Part shown: positions 8,737 through 18,063 of the stretch, piece after piece
How positions within the stretch are numbered: position 1 is the first letter of the stretch
Layout: every line of letters begins with the position of its first letter
From: Bog-473 sp963728845
GTDB lineage: Bacteria > Actinomycetota > Acidimicrobiia > Acidimicrobiales > RAAP-2
Direction: 5' to 3'
NCBI GenBank assembly: GCA_963728845.1
Contig: CAVSLS010000020.1
Coordinates: 11,358 to 75,357, forward strand
Length of the DNA: 64,000 nt
Position numbers and translations under genes: made by a program
The notes under the pieces: generated by a model
Database searches by the model: none
What the model was told of the DNA's origin: nothing
The model's input: only the letters and a program-made list of their open reading frames with translations

Positions 8737-10165
8737 GCCCCGACCGGCGGCCGGCGCGCCGCCCACGGCGCCGCCTGCTCGAGCTGGCCCGCCAGCGAGA
8801 GGATGGTCTCCTCGTCGCCGAAACGGCCCACGAAATGCACGCCGATCGGCAGCCCGGCCTCGTTCCAATGCAACGGCAGCGAGATCGCGGGCTGACCCGT
8901 GACGTTGAAGGGTGGGGTGAACGGGACGTAGGCGGCGGCCCGGAACAGACCGGCCAGCGGCTCGCCCGGGGGCGAGTCGAAGGTCCCGAGTGGCGCCGGC
9001 GGCTCACCCAGCGTCGGCGTCAACAGGACGTCGATCCCCTCGAAGTATCGGGCGATCTGGCGTGTGATCTTCTGCAGCTCCTGCGACCGAGGCGAGGTAC
9101 TGCCCCCCGTCGACCGAACGGCCGAGCTCAATGAGGGCCCAGCTCAACGGCTCGACGTCGCCTTCCTCGACGGGCCGCCCCACCCGCGCCTCCCAGTCGC
9201 CGATGGCCCAGGCGTTGCTGCAGGCCCACTGGTTGATGAAATGAGCCGTGAAGGCGTCCCCGTCGACGTCGAGCGCGGCGCCCTCCACCCGGTGGCCCAG
9301 CGACTCGCACAGCGTCGCCGCCGCCCGTACGGCCGCCACACAGTCGGCATGCACCTCGCTGCCCGTCGGCGACGCGGTCATGACGGCAATGTGCAGCGGC
9401 CGAGGCGCGCTGGCGGCCGCGGCGGCGAAGGACGGCCCGCGCCGGGGCGGGGCCCAGTAGGGATCGCCCGGGACGGGGCCGGCGGTGGCGTCGAGAATCG
9501 CCGCGGAATCGCGGACCGAGCGCGTGACCACGTGCTCGGCGACGAGGCCGCCCATCATGTCGCCGTAGTTGGGGGCCAGCGAGTTGCGCCCCCTGGTCGG
9601 CTTCAACCCGACGAGGCCACAGCACGAGGCCGGGATGCGGATCGACCCCCCTCCGTCGTTGGCGTGGGCGGCCGGCACCATGCCCGACGCGACCGGCGGC
9701 GGCCGACCCGCCGGAGGACCCGCCGGTGGAGTGCTCGGTGTTCCACGGATTGCGGGAGGGCCCGAAGCGCTGCGGCTCGGCCGTCGGGAGGATGCCGAGC
9801 TCGGGCGTGTTGGTCTTGCCGCAGATCACGAAGCCGGCGTCGATGTAGCGCTGCGTCAGCTCCTGGGTCGCCGTGGAGGTGTAGTCGCCCGAGAAGGCGG
9901 TCCCCTCGTTGAAGGGGGTGCCGGCGAGCTCCGCGCCGAGGTCCTTCAACAGGAACGGCACGCCGCGGAACGGCCCGTCGGGCAGCTCGCCGGCCGCCTC
10001 GCCCCGGGCCCGCTCGAAGAGCTCGTGGATGACCGCGTTCAACTGCGGGTTGAGCTTCTCAATGCGCGCGATCGCCTCGTCGACGAGCTCGGACGGCGTG
10101 ACCTCCTTGCTGCGGACCAGCTCCGCCTGTGCCGTCGCGTCGAGCCATGCCGTGTCCTCGCTCAT
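8733..10165 (-). CDS. amidase signature-family hydrolase (two frame breaks)
   Basis: About 477 residues. The Ser-cisSer-Lys triad region is visible: Lys in VPFLLKDLG (about residue 80), the glycine/serine block STGGSSGGSAAA (about 150), and DGGGSIRIPASCCGLVGLKPTRG carrying the cis-Ser and nucleophile Ser. This is the arrangement in amide, 6-aminohexanoate-dimer and aryl-amide hydrolases; the substrate cannot be told. Breaks lie near 9690-9700 and 9088-9098, and the three parts join without loss. ATG 10165 is chosen; GTG 10174 is the alternative. The stop overlaps the oxidoreductase stop by four bases (convergent). Confidence 0.88.
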
Positions 10166-10231
10166 GACGGTCACGGTAGCGAGCCGCGCCCGGCCGCGCC
10201 CCGCCGCGCCCGGGCGGGGCCGCGAGGAGCG

Positions 10232-10718
10232 TCAGGCCGGGACGGGCTCGGTCGCGACGCCGGACGCCGGACGGCTAGCCCCGGTGCGGATGGCGACGGC
10301 CTCGGTCACCGTGACGTCGGCCCCGCAGGCGGTGCAGCGCCGGCGGTCGTCGAGCTCGCCCCCACAGCCACGATGCTGGAGGATCATCGGCCGCTCGCCC
10401 TCGAGTCCGTAGAGGTCACCCCATTGCAGCAGTGCCACCAGCACCGGCCACAGGTCGGCGCCCTTGTCGGTGAGGCGGTACTCGTAGCGCGGCGGGCGCT
10501 CCTGGTAGGGACGCTTCACCAGCACCCCCTGCTCGACCAGTCGCTCGAGGCGCGCCTGGAGCACGTTGCGCGCCACGCCCAGATCGCGCTGGAGATCGTC
10601 GAAGCGCCGGATGCCCAAGAACACGTCTCGGATGATCAGCAGCGTCCAGCGCTCGCCCACGACCTCGAGCGCCGACGCGACCGGGCAGTACTGGCTGGGA
10701 TAGTCGCGGTTCGAGCAT
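10232..10718 (-). CDS. HxlR-family transcriptional regulator
   Basis: About 161 residues. The HxlR block is clear: YCPVASALEVVGERWTLLIIRDVFLGIRRFDDL, then LQARLERLVEQGVLVKRPY and YRLTDKGADLWPVLVALLQWG. A C-terminal CGGEL-CTACGA-type Cys pair may bind metal. An uninterrupted frame starts only at GTG 10660 and would lose the conserved DYPSQYCP segment. Restoring it needs removal of one base near 10715, giving ATG 10718 and M-S-N-R-D-Y, so a frame error just after the start is likely. Divergent from an MFS exporter across 70 AT-rich bases, the usual arrangement for a local regulator of that exporter. Confidence 0.85.
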
Positions 10719-10788
10719 CAGCCCAGAATATCGCACATTTCGGCGAAATGGGTTGTTTCACAAGACTTTCTTCCTTAGAGTACGTTTC

Positions 10789-12266
10789 ATGACAGAACTG
10801 ACTCTGCAGGGCCCGCCGGGCGCCCCGAGACCCGCCCGGCCGGCGTTGACCGCCCTGATCGTCCTGACGGGGGTGTTCTTGTCCTCGCTCGATCTGTTCA
10901 TCGTCAACATCGCCTTCCCGAGCATCTCGGCCACCTACCACGGTGAGACCCTCAGCTCGCTGTCGTGGGTGCTCAGCGCCTACACCATCGTCTTCGCCGC
11001 CGCGCTCGTGCCCGCCGGCCGCTGGGCCGATCGGGCCGGGCGCAAGAAGGCATTCCTGCTCGGGCTGGCCGTCTTCACGGCGTCCTCCGCACTGTGTGCC
11101 GTCGCCCCGTCGCTGGGCTTCCTCGTCGCCGCCCGGGTCCTGCAGGCGAGTGGCGGCGCGCTCATGCTCCCCACCTCGCTCGGGCTGCTCCTCCCGGCTT
11201 TCGGGCCGGAGCGGAAGGGGGCGGCCATCGGCCTGTGGTCGGCCGTCGGCGGCGCGGCCGCCGCACTCGGTCCCCCGATCGGCGGGCTGCTGGTCCAGGC
11301 GAGCTGGCGCTGGGTGTTCCTGGTCAACCTGCCCTTCAGCGTCGTGGCGCTCATCTTCGGCGTCCGCCTGCTGCACGAGGTGCGCGACCCCGCGGCCCGC
11401 AAGGCGGACCTGCTCGGAGCGGGCCTCCTCACGGTGGCGGTGGCGAGCCTGGTGGCAGGGCTCGTCCAGGGTCCCGACTGGGGCTGGTCGAGCCCGCGCT
11501 GTCCTCGGTGCCTTCGCGCTGACGGCGCTCACCGGTACCGGACTCGTGCTGCGTTCGTTCGGCCACCCGAACCCGATCCTGGAACCCGCCGTCATCCGCC
11601 ACCGGGCCGTGGCACTGGCCGACCTCAGCTCCCTCGCCTTCTTCAGCGGCTTCGGGGCGCTCGTCCTCGGCGGCGTCCTCTTCCTGACGGGCGTGTGGCA
11701 CGAATCCGTCCTGCGGACCGGCTTCATGATCGCCCCCGGACCGCTCCTCGCCGGGCTGACCGCGTTCCCTGGAGGTGTGCTGGGCGCGCGGTTCGGCCAC
11801 CGGGCCGTCGGGCACGGCCGGATCGCTGCTCTTCGCCGCCGGCGGGTTGTGGTGGGTCACGCACGTGGGCGTGACCCCGGACTGGGCCGGCGCCTACCTG
11901 CCGGGCAGCCTCCTCGGCGGGTTCGGCGTGGGCCTGATGCTCCCCTCGCTGGGCGGCGCGGCGACCGCGCCGCTGCCGCCACAGCGCTTCGCCACCGGTT
12001 CCGCGCTCTACGCCATGACCCGCCAGATCGGCGTGGCCCTCGGGGTGGCCTGCCTCGTCGCCATCCTGGGCACCGCCTCCGGCGCGTCGGCGGTGACCGC
12101 ATACCACCACGCCTGGATCTTCATGATGGGCTGCAGCCTGCTGGCCGGCCTGGTGCTCCAGGGCATCGGCGCCCGCGCCACCGAGACCGCCGACGCCTCC
12201 ACCGCGGCCGAGCCGGCATCCACGGAGCCGATGACGCCCTTGGTCCCGGTGCCGGCCGAGGCCTAA
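10789..12266 (+). CDS. MFS drug exporter, DHA2 family (two frame breaks)
   Basis: About 492 residues, 14 TM helices. Visible: LTALIVLTGVFLSSLDLFIVNIAFPSI in TM1, GRWADRAGRKKAFL motif A, LQASGGALMLPTSLGLLLP, and LGPPIGGLLVQ motif C. Breaks near 11495-11505 and 11808-11822; the final third continues as LLFAAGGLWWVTHVGV and ends in a Thr/Ala/Glu-rich tail. ATG 10789 is chosen over TTG 10753, which would add residues without similarity. Divergent HxlR regulator immediately upstream suggests inducible expression. Export of a toxic organic compound is the family role; substrate unknown. The stop overlaps the convergent phosphotransferase stop by a few bases. Confidence 0.88.
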
Positions 12267-13618
12267 CCGCTCTCCGCGGGCAGGTAGGACGGGTTCGCGA
12301 CCAGCAGCTGGTCGCGCGCGGACGCGGCGAGCGCCGTGGCCAGGGGCTCCCACCCGTCGTCGAAGTCGCCCGCCCGGATGGCGGCTGCGAGCGAGACGTC
12401 GTCGCCGATCCCGAGATCGCGCAGCCGGTACGCGTGCGCTGCAATCACGTCCCCGCCCAGCAGGAGCTCGCGCTCCACGATCGCGAGTGCGTTGCGCGCC
12501 ACCCTTGCTTCGAAGCGCGCTCCGCCGTCGTTGCGCTCCATGACGTTCGTCTCGAGGTACTCGCGCACGGCCTCCACCAGCTCCGCCGCCGTCGGCCGCC
12601 CGAACGGGGCCACCGGGCTGGCCTTGGCCACGGCCTCGGGGGCCGGGTCCCCCGGCGCCACGCCGAGCAGCGCGAAGAGGTCCCACTCGCTCTCGCAGAC
12701 CCGGCGGCCGATGGCGGCCAGCTCGACCGAGCGGGTCGAGCCGTTCAGGTGCGCCGACGCCTGCAGCGAGCAGATGACGGCCCACTTCACCGTGGCGTGG
12801 ACCTGCCACCAGTGCACCCGGTCCCGGTCGACTGCGTCGCCACCGGCGGCGGCGTACGACCCGAGCAGCTCGTCGAGGGAACCGAACCCACCCACTTCGC
12901 CGCTTCCGCCGAAGCGCCACGCGGGCGCGCACAGCCACCCGATGTCCTCGGCCGGGTCGCCCGCGTGGGCCAGCTCCCAGTCGAGCACGCCCCGCAGGCC
13001 GTCGGAGCCGACGAGAAAGTTGCCGAGGCGGAAGTCGCCGTGCACGGTTACCCGGGGTCCCGCGACGGGACGGTGTCGTTCCAACCAGCGCACGCCGAGC
13101 TCGAGCGCGGGGCGCGCCTCGCGCAGCGCGTCGAGGAAGGGCAAGGGGTCGCCCAAAGGGTCGGCGCTCGGGAGCCCCTGAATCGTCTCGGGGTCGATGG
13201 TGTGAATGGCGGCGAGCGCCCGGCCGCACTGCGCGGTGAGCACCCGGCGGGCCTCGGCCCACTCGGCGTCGCGCAGGATCTTGCGCGGGATCGCCTCGCC
13301 CACCAGCCGCTCGACGACCAGCCAGTCGGCGCCCACGTCGTCGTGCGCTCCCACCGCCACGAGCGCGGGCACCGGGACGCCCGCCGCGCGTGCCGCCTGG
13401 AGCAGCGCGCGTTCCATTCGCACCTTCCCACCCTGGGTGGTGCCATCGCCCCGGTCCATCTGGAGGATCAGCGGGCGGCGCGGCGCCCCGGGCACGTCGA
13501 GCTCGAAGGCGCTCGTCACCCTCGACGCGCCCCCCGAGAGCCTTTGCAGGTCGCGGACCGTGCCGCCGAGATGCGTGCCGAGCGCCGTCGCGAGCTCCTC
13601 GCCGCTCAACCGTTCCAT
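12263..13618 (-). CDS. APH-like phosphotransferase fused to DUF6285
   Basis: 451 residues, intact. The first 330 residues are an aminoglycoside-phosphotransferase-type kinase: RLSGGASRVTSAFEL nucleotide loop, WLVVERLVGEAIP hinge, catalytic VHGDFRLGNFLV and metal-binding GVLDWELAHAGDPAEDIGWL. Residues about 345-450 match the small helical DUF6285 domain (YLETNVME, RVARNALAIVERELLLG). In actinobacteria this fusion travels with acyl-CoA dehydrogenases and SDRs of lipid or steroid catabolism, so a small-molecule kinase is more likely than antibiotic resistance. Last gene of a three-gene operon (SDR, lipocalin-like, this), 21 bases after the preceding stop. Confidence 0.9.
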   Translation of the reverse strand: MERLSGEELATALGTHLGGTVRDLQRLSGGASRVTSAFELDVPGAPRRPLILQMDRGDGTTQGGKVRMERALLQAARAAGVPVPALVAVGAHDDVGADWLVVERLVGEAIPRKILRDAEWAEARRVLTAQCGRALAAIHTIDPETIQGLPSADPLGDPLPFLDALREARPALELGVRWLERHRPVAGPRVTVHGDFRLGNFLVGSDGLRGVLDWELAHAGDPAEDIGWLCAPAWRFGGSGEVGGFGSLDELLGSYAAAGGDAVDRDRVHWWQVHATVKWAVICSLQASAHLNGSTRSVELAAIGRRVCESEWDLFALLGVAPGDPAPEAVAKASPVAPFGRPTAAELVEAVREYLETNVMERNDGGARFEARVARNALAIVERELLLGGDVIAAHAYRLRDLGIGDDVSLAAAIRAGDFDDGWEPLATALAASARDQLLVANPSYLPAESG

Positions 13619-13639
13619 CGAATGAACCCGTGCCTCTGC

Positions 13640-14654
13640 CTACTCGACGGGGACGACGGGCCTCCCGCCGTCGTCGAGTTGGTGCAGGTATTCGCAGATG
13701 CCGTAGCCGGTGCGGGTCTCACCGCCGGGTTCCTCGTAGGTCCAGCGGGCCAGACCCTCGTTGACCATGGTGCCGCCGGCCCGGCCGATGTCGGCCACGC
13801 GCAGCACGTCGCCCCGCAGCGGATAGACGCGGCCGCGCTTGTCCACGACGTCGAGGTGCACGACCTTGTGCGTCACCGCGTCGTCAGCCAGTTCGGTCGT
13901 GACCCGCCACTCGACCACCGAGGTGGCCGCCGACCCGTCCCATACCCAACCCCGGTGCAGATCGCCGGCGTCGGTGCCGAGGCGGATGCCTCCGAAGTGC
14001 ATGTCGTCCCCGACATTGCCATTCCCGAAATTCGATGGAGAACCAGCGCCACATCTTCGGACCGCCCCAGCGGCGCGGGCCCCAGGAGCGGTCCCGGTTC
14101 CCGTGGGCCCCGAGCCATTCGTGGCGGAGGCCGTCGACCTCGAGGAAGCCGGTCCAGCGCCCCGCCTGCTCCAGATGCCCCTTGCCGACCGTGCCGGCCG
14201 CCGCCGCCGCCTCGGCCGACTTGGGGCCGCCGCTCGGCTGCCCGTCGGTGCCGATGGCCGGCGTGATGGCGTCGAAGCGGACGTCGAGCACGACCGGGAC
14301 GGGGCGGGTGGCCGTCTCGCCCCGCACGCACGGGCGCGCCTGGACCTCGCCCGCCATGGTGAGCCGCCACGACTGCAGCGCCTCGAGCATCTCGTAGCGA
14401 ACGGCGCCCACCTCGAGCGCCGTGTCGACCATCTCCCGCTGGTCTTTGATCCAGCGGTACTCGCCCAGCTCACCCCCGGGGAGCCAGAGCGACAGGCCGA
14501 CGTCCATCGTGCCCTCGTTGGGCCGGATGCCGATGCGGGTGAAGAGACCGGAGTCTGTGTGCGGGTCGTAGGCGTTGAAGTAGTACGACTCGCTCCAGGC
14601 GCTGTCGCCTTCGACGGGATGGGCGAGGTCGTGTCGTGCGTCGAGGATCGGCAT
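13640..14654 (-). CDS. lipocalin-like conserved protein (DUF7064/7065-like), one frame break
   Basis: About 338 residues. It begins MPILDARHDLAHPVEGDSAWSES and continues with YYFNAYDPHTDSGLFTRIGIRPN and SLWLPGG, a beta-rich pattern seen in the DUF7064/7065 group and in CrtC/AttH-type lipocalin-like proteins. The second half carries RDRSWGPRRWG and GGIRLGTDAGDLHRGWVW. The frame breaks at about 14026: dropping one C gives IEFGNGNVGDDMHFGG. Two bases separate its start from the SDR stop. Function is unknown; neighbours suggest binding or conversion of a hydrophobic substrate. Family assignment is by pattern only. Confidence 0.65.
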
Positions 14655-14656
14655 CG

Positions 14657-15514
14657 CTACACCATTGTCTGTCCGGCGCTCACGTTCAACGCCTCGCCGG
14701 TAACCCCCCGCGCCGCATCCGACAGCAGCCAGCAGATGGCATCCGCGATCTCCTCGGCGCTCTGCAGTCGCCCGAGGGGGATCTCGCGCGCGATGTACGC
14801 CGCCAGCCCGTCGGGTCCTCCCATGAGCGTCTCGAACATGGCGTCCTTGTTGATGAGGTCGGTGTCGACGGTGCCCGGGCACACCGCGTTGACCGCGATG
14901 CCGGCCGGTCCGAGCTCGGTGGCCATCGTCTGGGTGAGCAGGATGACCCCCGCCTTGGCCGCGCAGTAGGGGCCGAGGAAGGGGAAGGCCCGCTTCCCCG
15001 CCTGGCTCGAGACGTTGCAGATCCGCCCGCCCACGCCCTCGGCGACCATGCGGGCGGCGCACGCCTTCGAGACGAGCCACGTGCCGATGACGTTGACGTC
15101 GAGCACGCGCCGGAACTCCGAAGCGGCGACACCGAGCAGGGGGCCCAGCCCGAACCCGGGCCCACTCCCGCCCGCCACGTTGGCCAGAAGAGTGACGGTC
15201 CCCAGTTCCTCGCTGACCTGGGACACCGCCACCTCCACGGCCGCCTCGTCGGAGACGTCGGCCACGGCGGTGGTGGTCCGTACCCCGAGGGACGTGATCT
15301 CGGCCGCCAGCGCCGCCAGGTCGTGACCGCTGCCGATGCCGTGGAAGGGGGCGTCGGCGTAGGGACGGGCGATGTCGAGGCAGGCGACGTCCGCCCCGCG
15401 CCGTGCGAGCCCGAGCGCGGTGGCCCGGCCGATGCCGCGCGGCCGGGCCGCCCCCGTCACCAACGCCACCCTGCCCGCGAGCGGGCGTTCTTCGGGCGCG
15501 TGTGTGAAACTCAC
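14657..15514 (-). CDS. short-chain dehydrogenase/reductase
   Basis: 285 residues, intact. Classical SDR with TGAARPRGIGRATALGL cofactor loop (about 21-37), ADVSDEAAVE, NVAGG (about 110), the Ser in ICNVSSQAG, and the catalytic Tyr-x-x-x-Lys in PYCAAKAGVILL (about 190). The Asp at the end of the second strand (CLDIA) favours NAD over NADP. The tail GEALNVSAGQTMV is typical. Oxidation of a secondary alcohol or reduction of a ketone is expected; the substrate is unknown. First gene of the operon with the lipocalin-like protein and kinase. A 56-base gap separates it from the divergent alcohol dehydrogenase. Confidence 0.93.
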   Translation of the reverse strand: MSFTHAPEERPLAGRVALVTGAARPRGIGRATALGLARRGADVACLDIARPYADAPFHGIGSGHDLAALAAEITSLGVRTTTAVADVSDEAAVEVAVSQVSEELGTVTLLANVAGGSGPGFGLGPLLGVAASEFRRVLDVNVIGTWLVSKACAARMVAEGVGGRICNVSSQAGKRAFPFLGPYCAAKAGVILLTQTMATELGPAGIAVNAVCPGTVDTDLINKDAMFETLMGGPDGLAAYIAREIPLGRLQSAEEIADAICWLLSDAARGVTGEALNVSAGQTMV

Positions 15515-15570
15515 CAGGCAAACGTAGCGACGAATGCGGGCGGTCGCGCCGTCCGGGGGGTGGTGCTGGC

Positions 15571-16638
15571 ATGCGTGCCGCGGTGACCAGGGATGGCCGG
15601 CTGGTTGTCGGCGAGGTCCCCGACCCCGTGCCGTCCTCGGGCCACCTCGTGGTGCGGTCGCTGGCTTCGGGCATCTGCGGGTCCGATCTGCACGCCCTTG
15701 CCGACTTCTCCCACTTCACCGGGCTCATGGACTCCGTCGGCGTGCCCGCGCTGGACCCGGCGGCCGATTGCGTGTTCGGGCACGAGTTCTGCGCGGAGGT
15801 CGTCGAGCACGGCCCCGACACCGCGGGGACGCTGCCCGTGGGGACGAGGGTCTGCTCCGTGCCCATCATCGTGGGGCCGACCGGCGTGGAGCAGATCGGC
15901 TATTCCAACGCCTACCCGGGCGCGCTGGCCGAGCACATGGCGCTCCAGGAGCTGCTCTGCCTCCCCGTGCCCGACGCGCTGTCCACCGAGCTCGCCGCGC
16001 TGACCGAGCCGCTTGCCGTGGGCGAGCACGCGGTGGGGCTGGCCGGTCTCGCCGCAGGGCAACCCTGCCTCGTGGTGGGCTGCGGCCCGGTGGGGCTGGC
16101 CGTGATCGCCGCACTCAAGGGACGTGGCCACGGCCCGGTGCTGGCCGCCGACTTCTCCCCGACCCGCCGCCGCCTGGCCGAGGCCTTCGGGGCCGACGTG
16201 GTCATCGACCCCGCCGAGGGCTCGCCCCACGACCGCTGGGCCGACTTCGGCATCGCCCGGACCGTCATGGAGCGCATCGGGTCTGCGATGCTGGGCGCCA
16301 CCGTCCCCGACCCCGTCATCTTCGAGGCGGTCGGCGTGCCCGGCATGCTCCAGGCACTGATCGCCGAGAGCCCGCCCCACAGCCGGATCGTCGTCGTGGG
16401 TGTGTGCATGCACACCGACAGCATCGAGCCCTTCATGGCCGTGACCAAGGAGATGGAGCTCCGCTTCTCCTTCGGCTACACGCCCGACGAGTTCGCCGCC
16501 ACGCTGCAGCGCCTGGCCGACGGTGTGCCCGGAGCCGAGCTCCTCGTCACCGACACGGTCGACCTGTCCGGCGCACCCGGTGCCTTCGAGACCCTGCGCT
16601 CGCCCGGAGAGCACGGCAAGATCCTGGTGAAGCCATGA
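15571..16638 (+). CDS. zinc-type medium-chain alcohol dehydrogenase
   Basis: 355 residues, intact. Catalytic zinc ligands are visible in GICGSDLHAL (Cys about 37) and FGHEFCAEV (His/Glu about 70), with a downstream Glu in ALTEPLAVGEHAV. The usual four-Cys structural zinc lobe near residues 95-110 is absent. The Rossmann loop reads VVGCGPVGLAVIAALK, and the C terminus GEHGKILVKP is standard for the family. It likely oxidises an alcohol or polyol with NAD(P). Divergent from the SDR operon and upstream of the monooxygenase pair on the same strand, so part of the same catabolic zone. Confidence 0.92.
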   Translation: MRAAVTRDGRLVVGEVPDPVPSSGHLVVRSLASGICGSDLHALADFSHFTGLMDSVGVPALDPAADCVFGHEFCAEVVEHGPDTAGTLPVGTRVCSVPIIVGPTGVEQIGYSNAYPGALAEHMALQELLCLPVPDALSTELAALTEPLAVGEHAVGLAGLAAGQPCLVVGCGPVGLAVIAALKGRGHGPVLAADFSPTRRRLAEAFGADVVIDPAEGSPHDRWADFGIARTVMERIGSAMLGATVPDPVIFEAVGVPGMLQALIAESPPHSRIVVVGVCMHTDSIEPFMAVTKEMELRFSFGYTPDEFAATLQRLADGVPGAELLVTDTVDLSGAPGAFETLRSPGEHGKILVKP

Positions 16639-16700
16639 CCGTGGCCGGCGCGGCGGGCATGGCAGCGGCAGCGACTCCGGCAAAGACAACCGTAGGGGAG

Positions 16701-16729
16701 GGTTCTTCCAGAACCGTAAACGGATCCGT
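16701..16729. promoter_or_regulatory. two perfect palindromes upstream of the monooxygenase operon
   Basis: GGTTCT-TCC-AGAACC (16701-16715) is followed at once by ACGGATCCGT (16720-16729). They lie about 100 bases before the luciferase-like monooxygenase start in a 189-base gap that holds no gene. There is no U-run, so an operator is more likely than a terminator. No regulator gene lies nearby. Confidence 0.45.
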
Positions 16730-16827
16730 GGATAGTTCCCGGAGACACGCCCGGGCGCCACTCCGATGGCGGCCGGTGGCGCCACACGAGCACCACAAGA
16801 CCACGACGACCACCCATCGGGAGGGAC

Positions 16828-18063
16828 ATGACCACCATTGACGCCGACGGCCGCTTGCGGTTCGGGATCTTCCTGGCCCCGTTCCACCCCGTGGGCCAGA
16901 ACCCCACGCTCGCACTCGAGCGCGACCTGCAGCTGATCGAGCACCTCGACGAGCTCGGCTTCGACGAGGCCTGGTTCGGCGAGCACCACTCGGCGGGTTA
17001 CGAGATCATCGCGTCGCCGGAGGTCTTCATCGCCGCCGCCGCACAGCGCACCCGGCACATCCGCCTCGGCACCGGGGTTTCCTCGCTGCCCTACCACCAC
17101 CCGTTCATGCTGGCCGATCGCATGGTGCTCCTCGACCACCTCACCCGCGGCCGCGTGATGATCGGGGTGGGCCCGGGCGCGCTCCCCTCGGACGCGTTCA
17201 TGATGGGCATCGACCCCGCCAAGCAGCGCGACATGATGGAGGAATCCCTCGAGGCGATCCTTCAGCTGCTGGCGGGCGAGACCGTCTCCATGGAGACGGA
17301 GTGGTTCAAGCTGGTCAAGGCACGGCTGCAGCTGCTGCCCTATCAGCGCCCCTTCCCCGAGGTTGCGGTGGCGGCCCAGGTGTCCCCGGCCGGCCCCCGC
17401 GCCGCGGGGCGCTTCGGCTGCGCCCTCTTGTCCATCGGGGCGACGTCGGCGGGTGGTTTCGACGTGCTGGGCGTCCACTGGGACGTCATGGAGGAGCGGG
17501 CCCAGGAGTTCTCGACCGTCGTCGACCGCAACAAGTGGCGCCTGGTCGGACCGATGCACATCGCCGACAGCAAGGAGCAGGCAGTGGCCGACGTGGCCTA
17601 CGGCCTCGAGGAGTGGGTCGACTACTTCCAGCGGGTGGCGGCCCTGCCCCTGGCGCCCAACACCGAGAACTTCGACTCGCTCGTCGATGCGCTCAATGCA
17701 TCCGGCTTCGCCGTCATCGGCACCGTCGACGACGCCATCGCACAGGTCGAGCGCCTGCAGGCCCAGTCCGGCGGGTTCGGCACCTTCTTGCTCATGGGCC
17801 ACGAGTGGGCCGACACCGAAGCCACGTGCCACTCCTACGAGCTGATCGCCCGCTACGTGGCGCCTCGCTTCCAGGACTCCTCGCGGTCGCTGACCTCGAG
17901 CAGGGACTGGGCCGCGGAGAACCGCCCCGAATTCATCGGCGCGGCGGGCAACGCGGTCATGTCCGCCATCCAGAAGCACCACGCGGAGAAGGCCGAGAAG
18001 AGCGGCGGAGGCGAGCCCGCGTGCCTGACGTCACCCACGAACAGATCCCGGCCAACGGGATAG
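16828..18063 (+). CDS. LLM-class flavin-dependent monooxygenase
   Basis: 411 residues, intact, with GGGAGGG five bases before the ATG. A bacterial-luciferase-like TIM barrel: LRFGIFLAPFHP at strand 1, LDELGFDEAWFGEHHS, RTRHIRLGTGVSSLPYHHPFMLADRM, and GRVMIGVGPGALPSD. These blocks match limonene 1,2-monooxygenase-like and alkanal/alkane monooxygenase-like members that use reduced FMN or F420. The C-terminal 60 residues (YVAPRFQDSSRS onward) are polar and extend past the barrel. The last 43 bases overlap the epoxide hydrolase gene, so the two products are made together, suggesting epoxidation of an alkene followed by ring opening. Confidence 0.92.
   Translation: MTTIDADGRLRFGIFLAPFHPVGQNPTLALERDLQLIEHLDELGFDEAWFGEHHSAGYEIIASPEVFIAAAAQRTRHIRLGTGVSSLPYHHPFMLADRMVLLDHLTRGRVMIGVGPGALPSDAFMMGIDPAKQRDMMEESLEAILQLLAGETVSMETEWFKLVKARLQLLPYQRPFPEVAVAAQVSPAGPRAAGRFGCALLSIGATSAGGFDVLGVHWDVMEERAQEFSTVVDRNKWRLVGPMHIADSKEQAVADVAYGLEEWVDYFQRVAALPLAPNTENFDSLVDALNASGFAVIGTVDDAIAQVERLQAQSGGFGTFLLMGHEWADTEATCHSYELIARYVAPRFQDSSRSLTSSRDWAAENRPEFIGAAGNAVMSAIQKHHAEKAEKSGGGEPACLTSPTNRSRPTG

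Noticed and set aside
12263..13618. Aminoglycoside resistance gene
   Set aside because: The kinase fold is shared, but the DUF6285 fusion and the SDR operon fit catabolism better than antibiotic resistance.
10943..14266. Very long plus-strand open frame (over 1,100 codons)
   Set aside because: It runs in the wrong frame over the MFS gene, then antisense to the phosphotransferase and lipocalin-like genes. Only about 100 codons near 11500-11810 are real, as part of the MFS protein; the rest is Arg/Pro/Gly-rich shadow caused by high GC.
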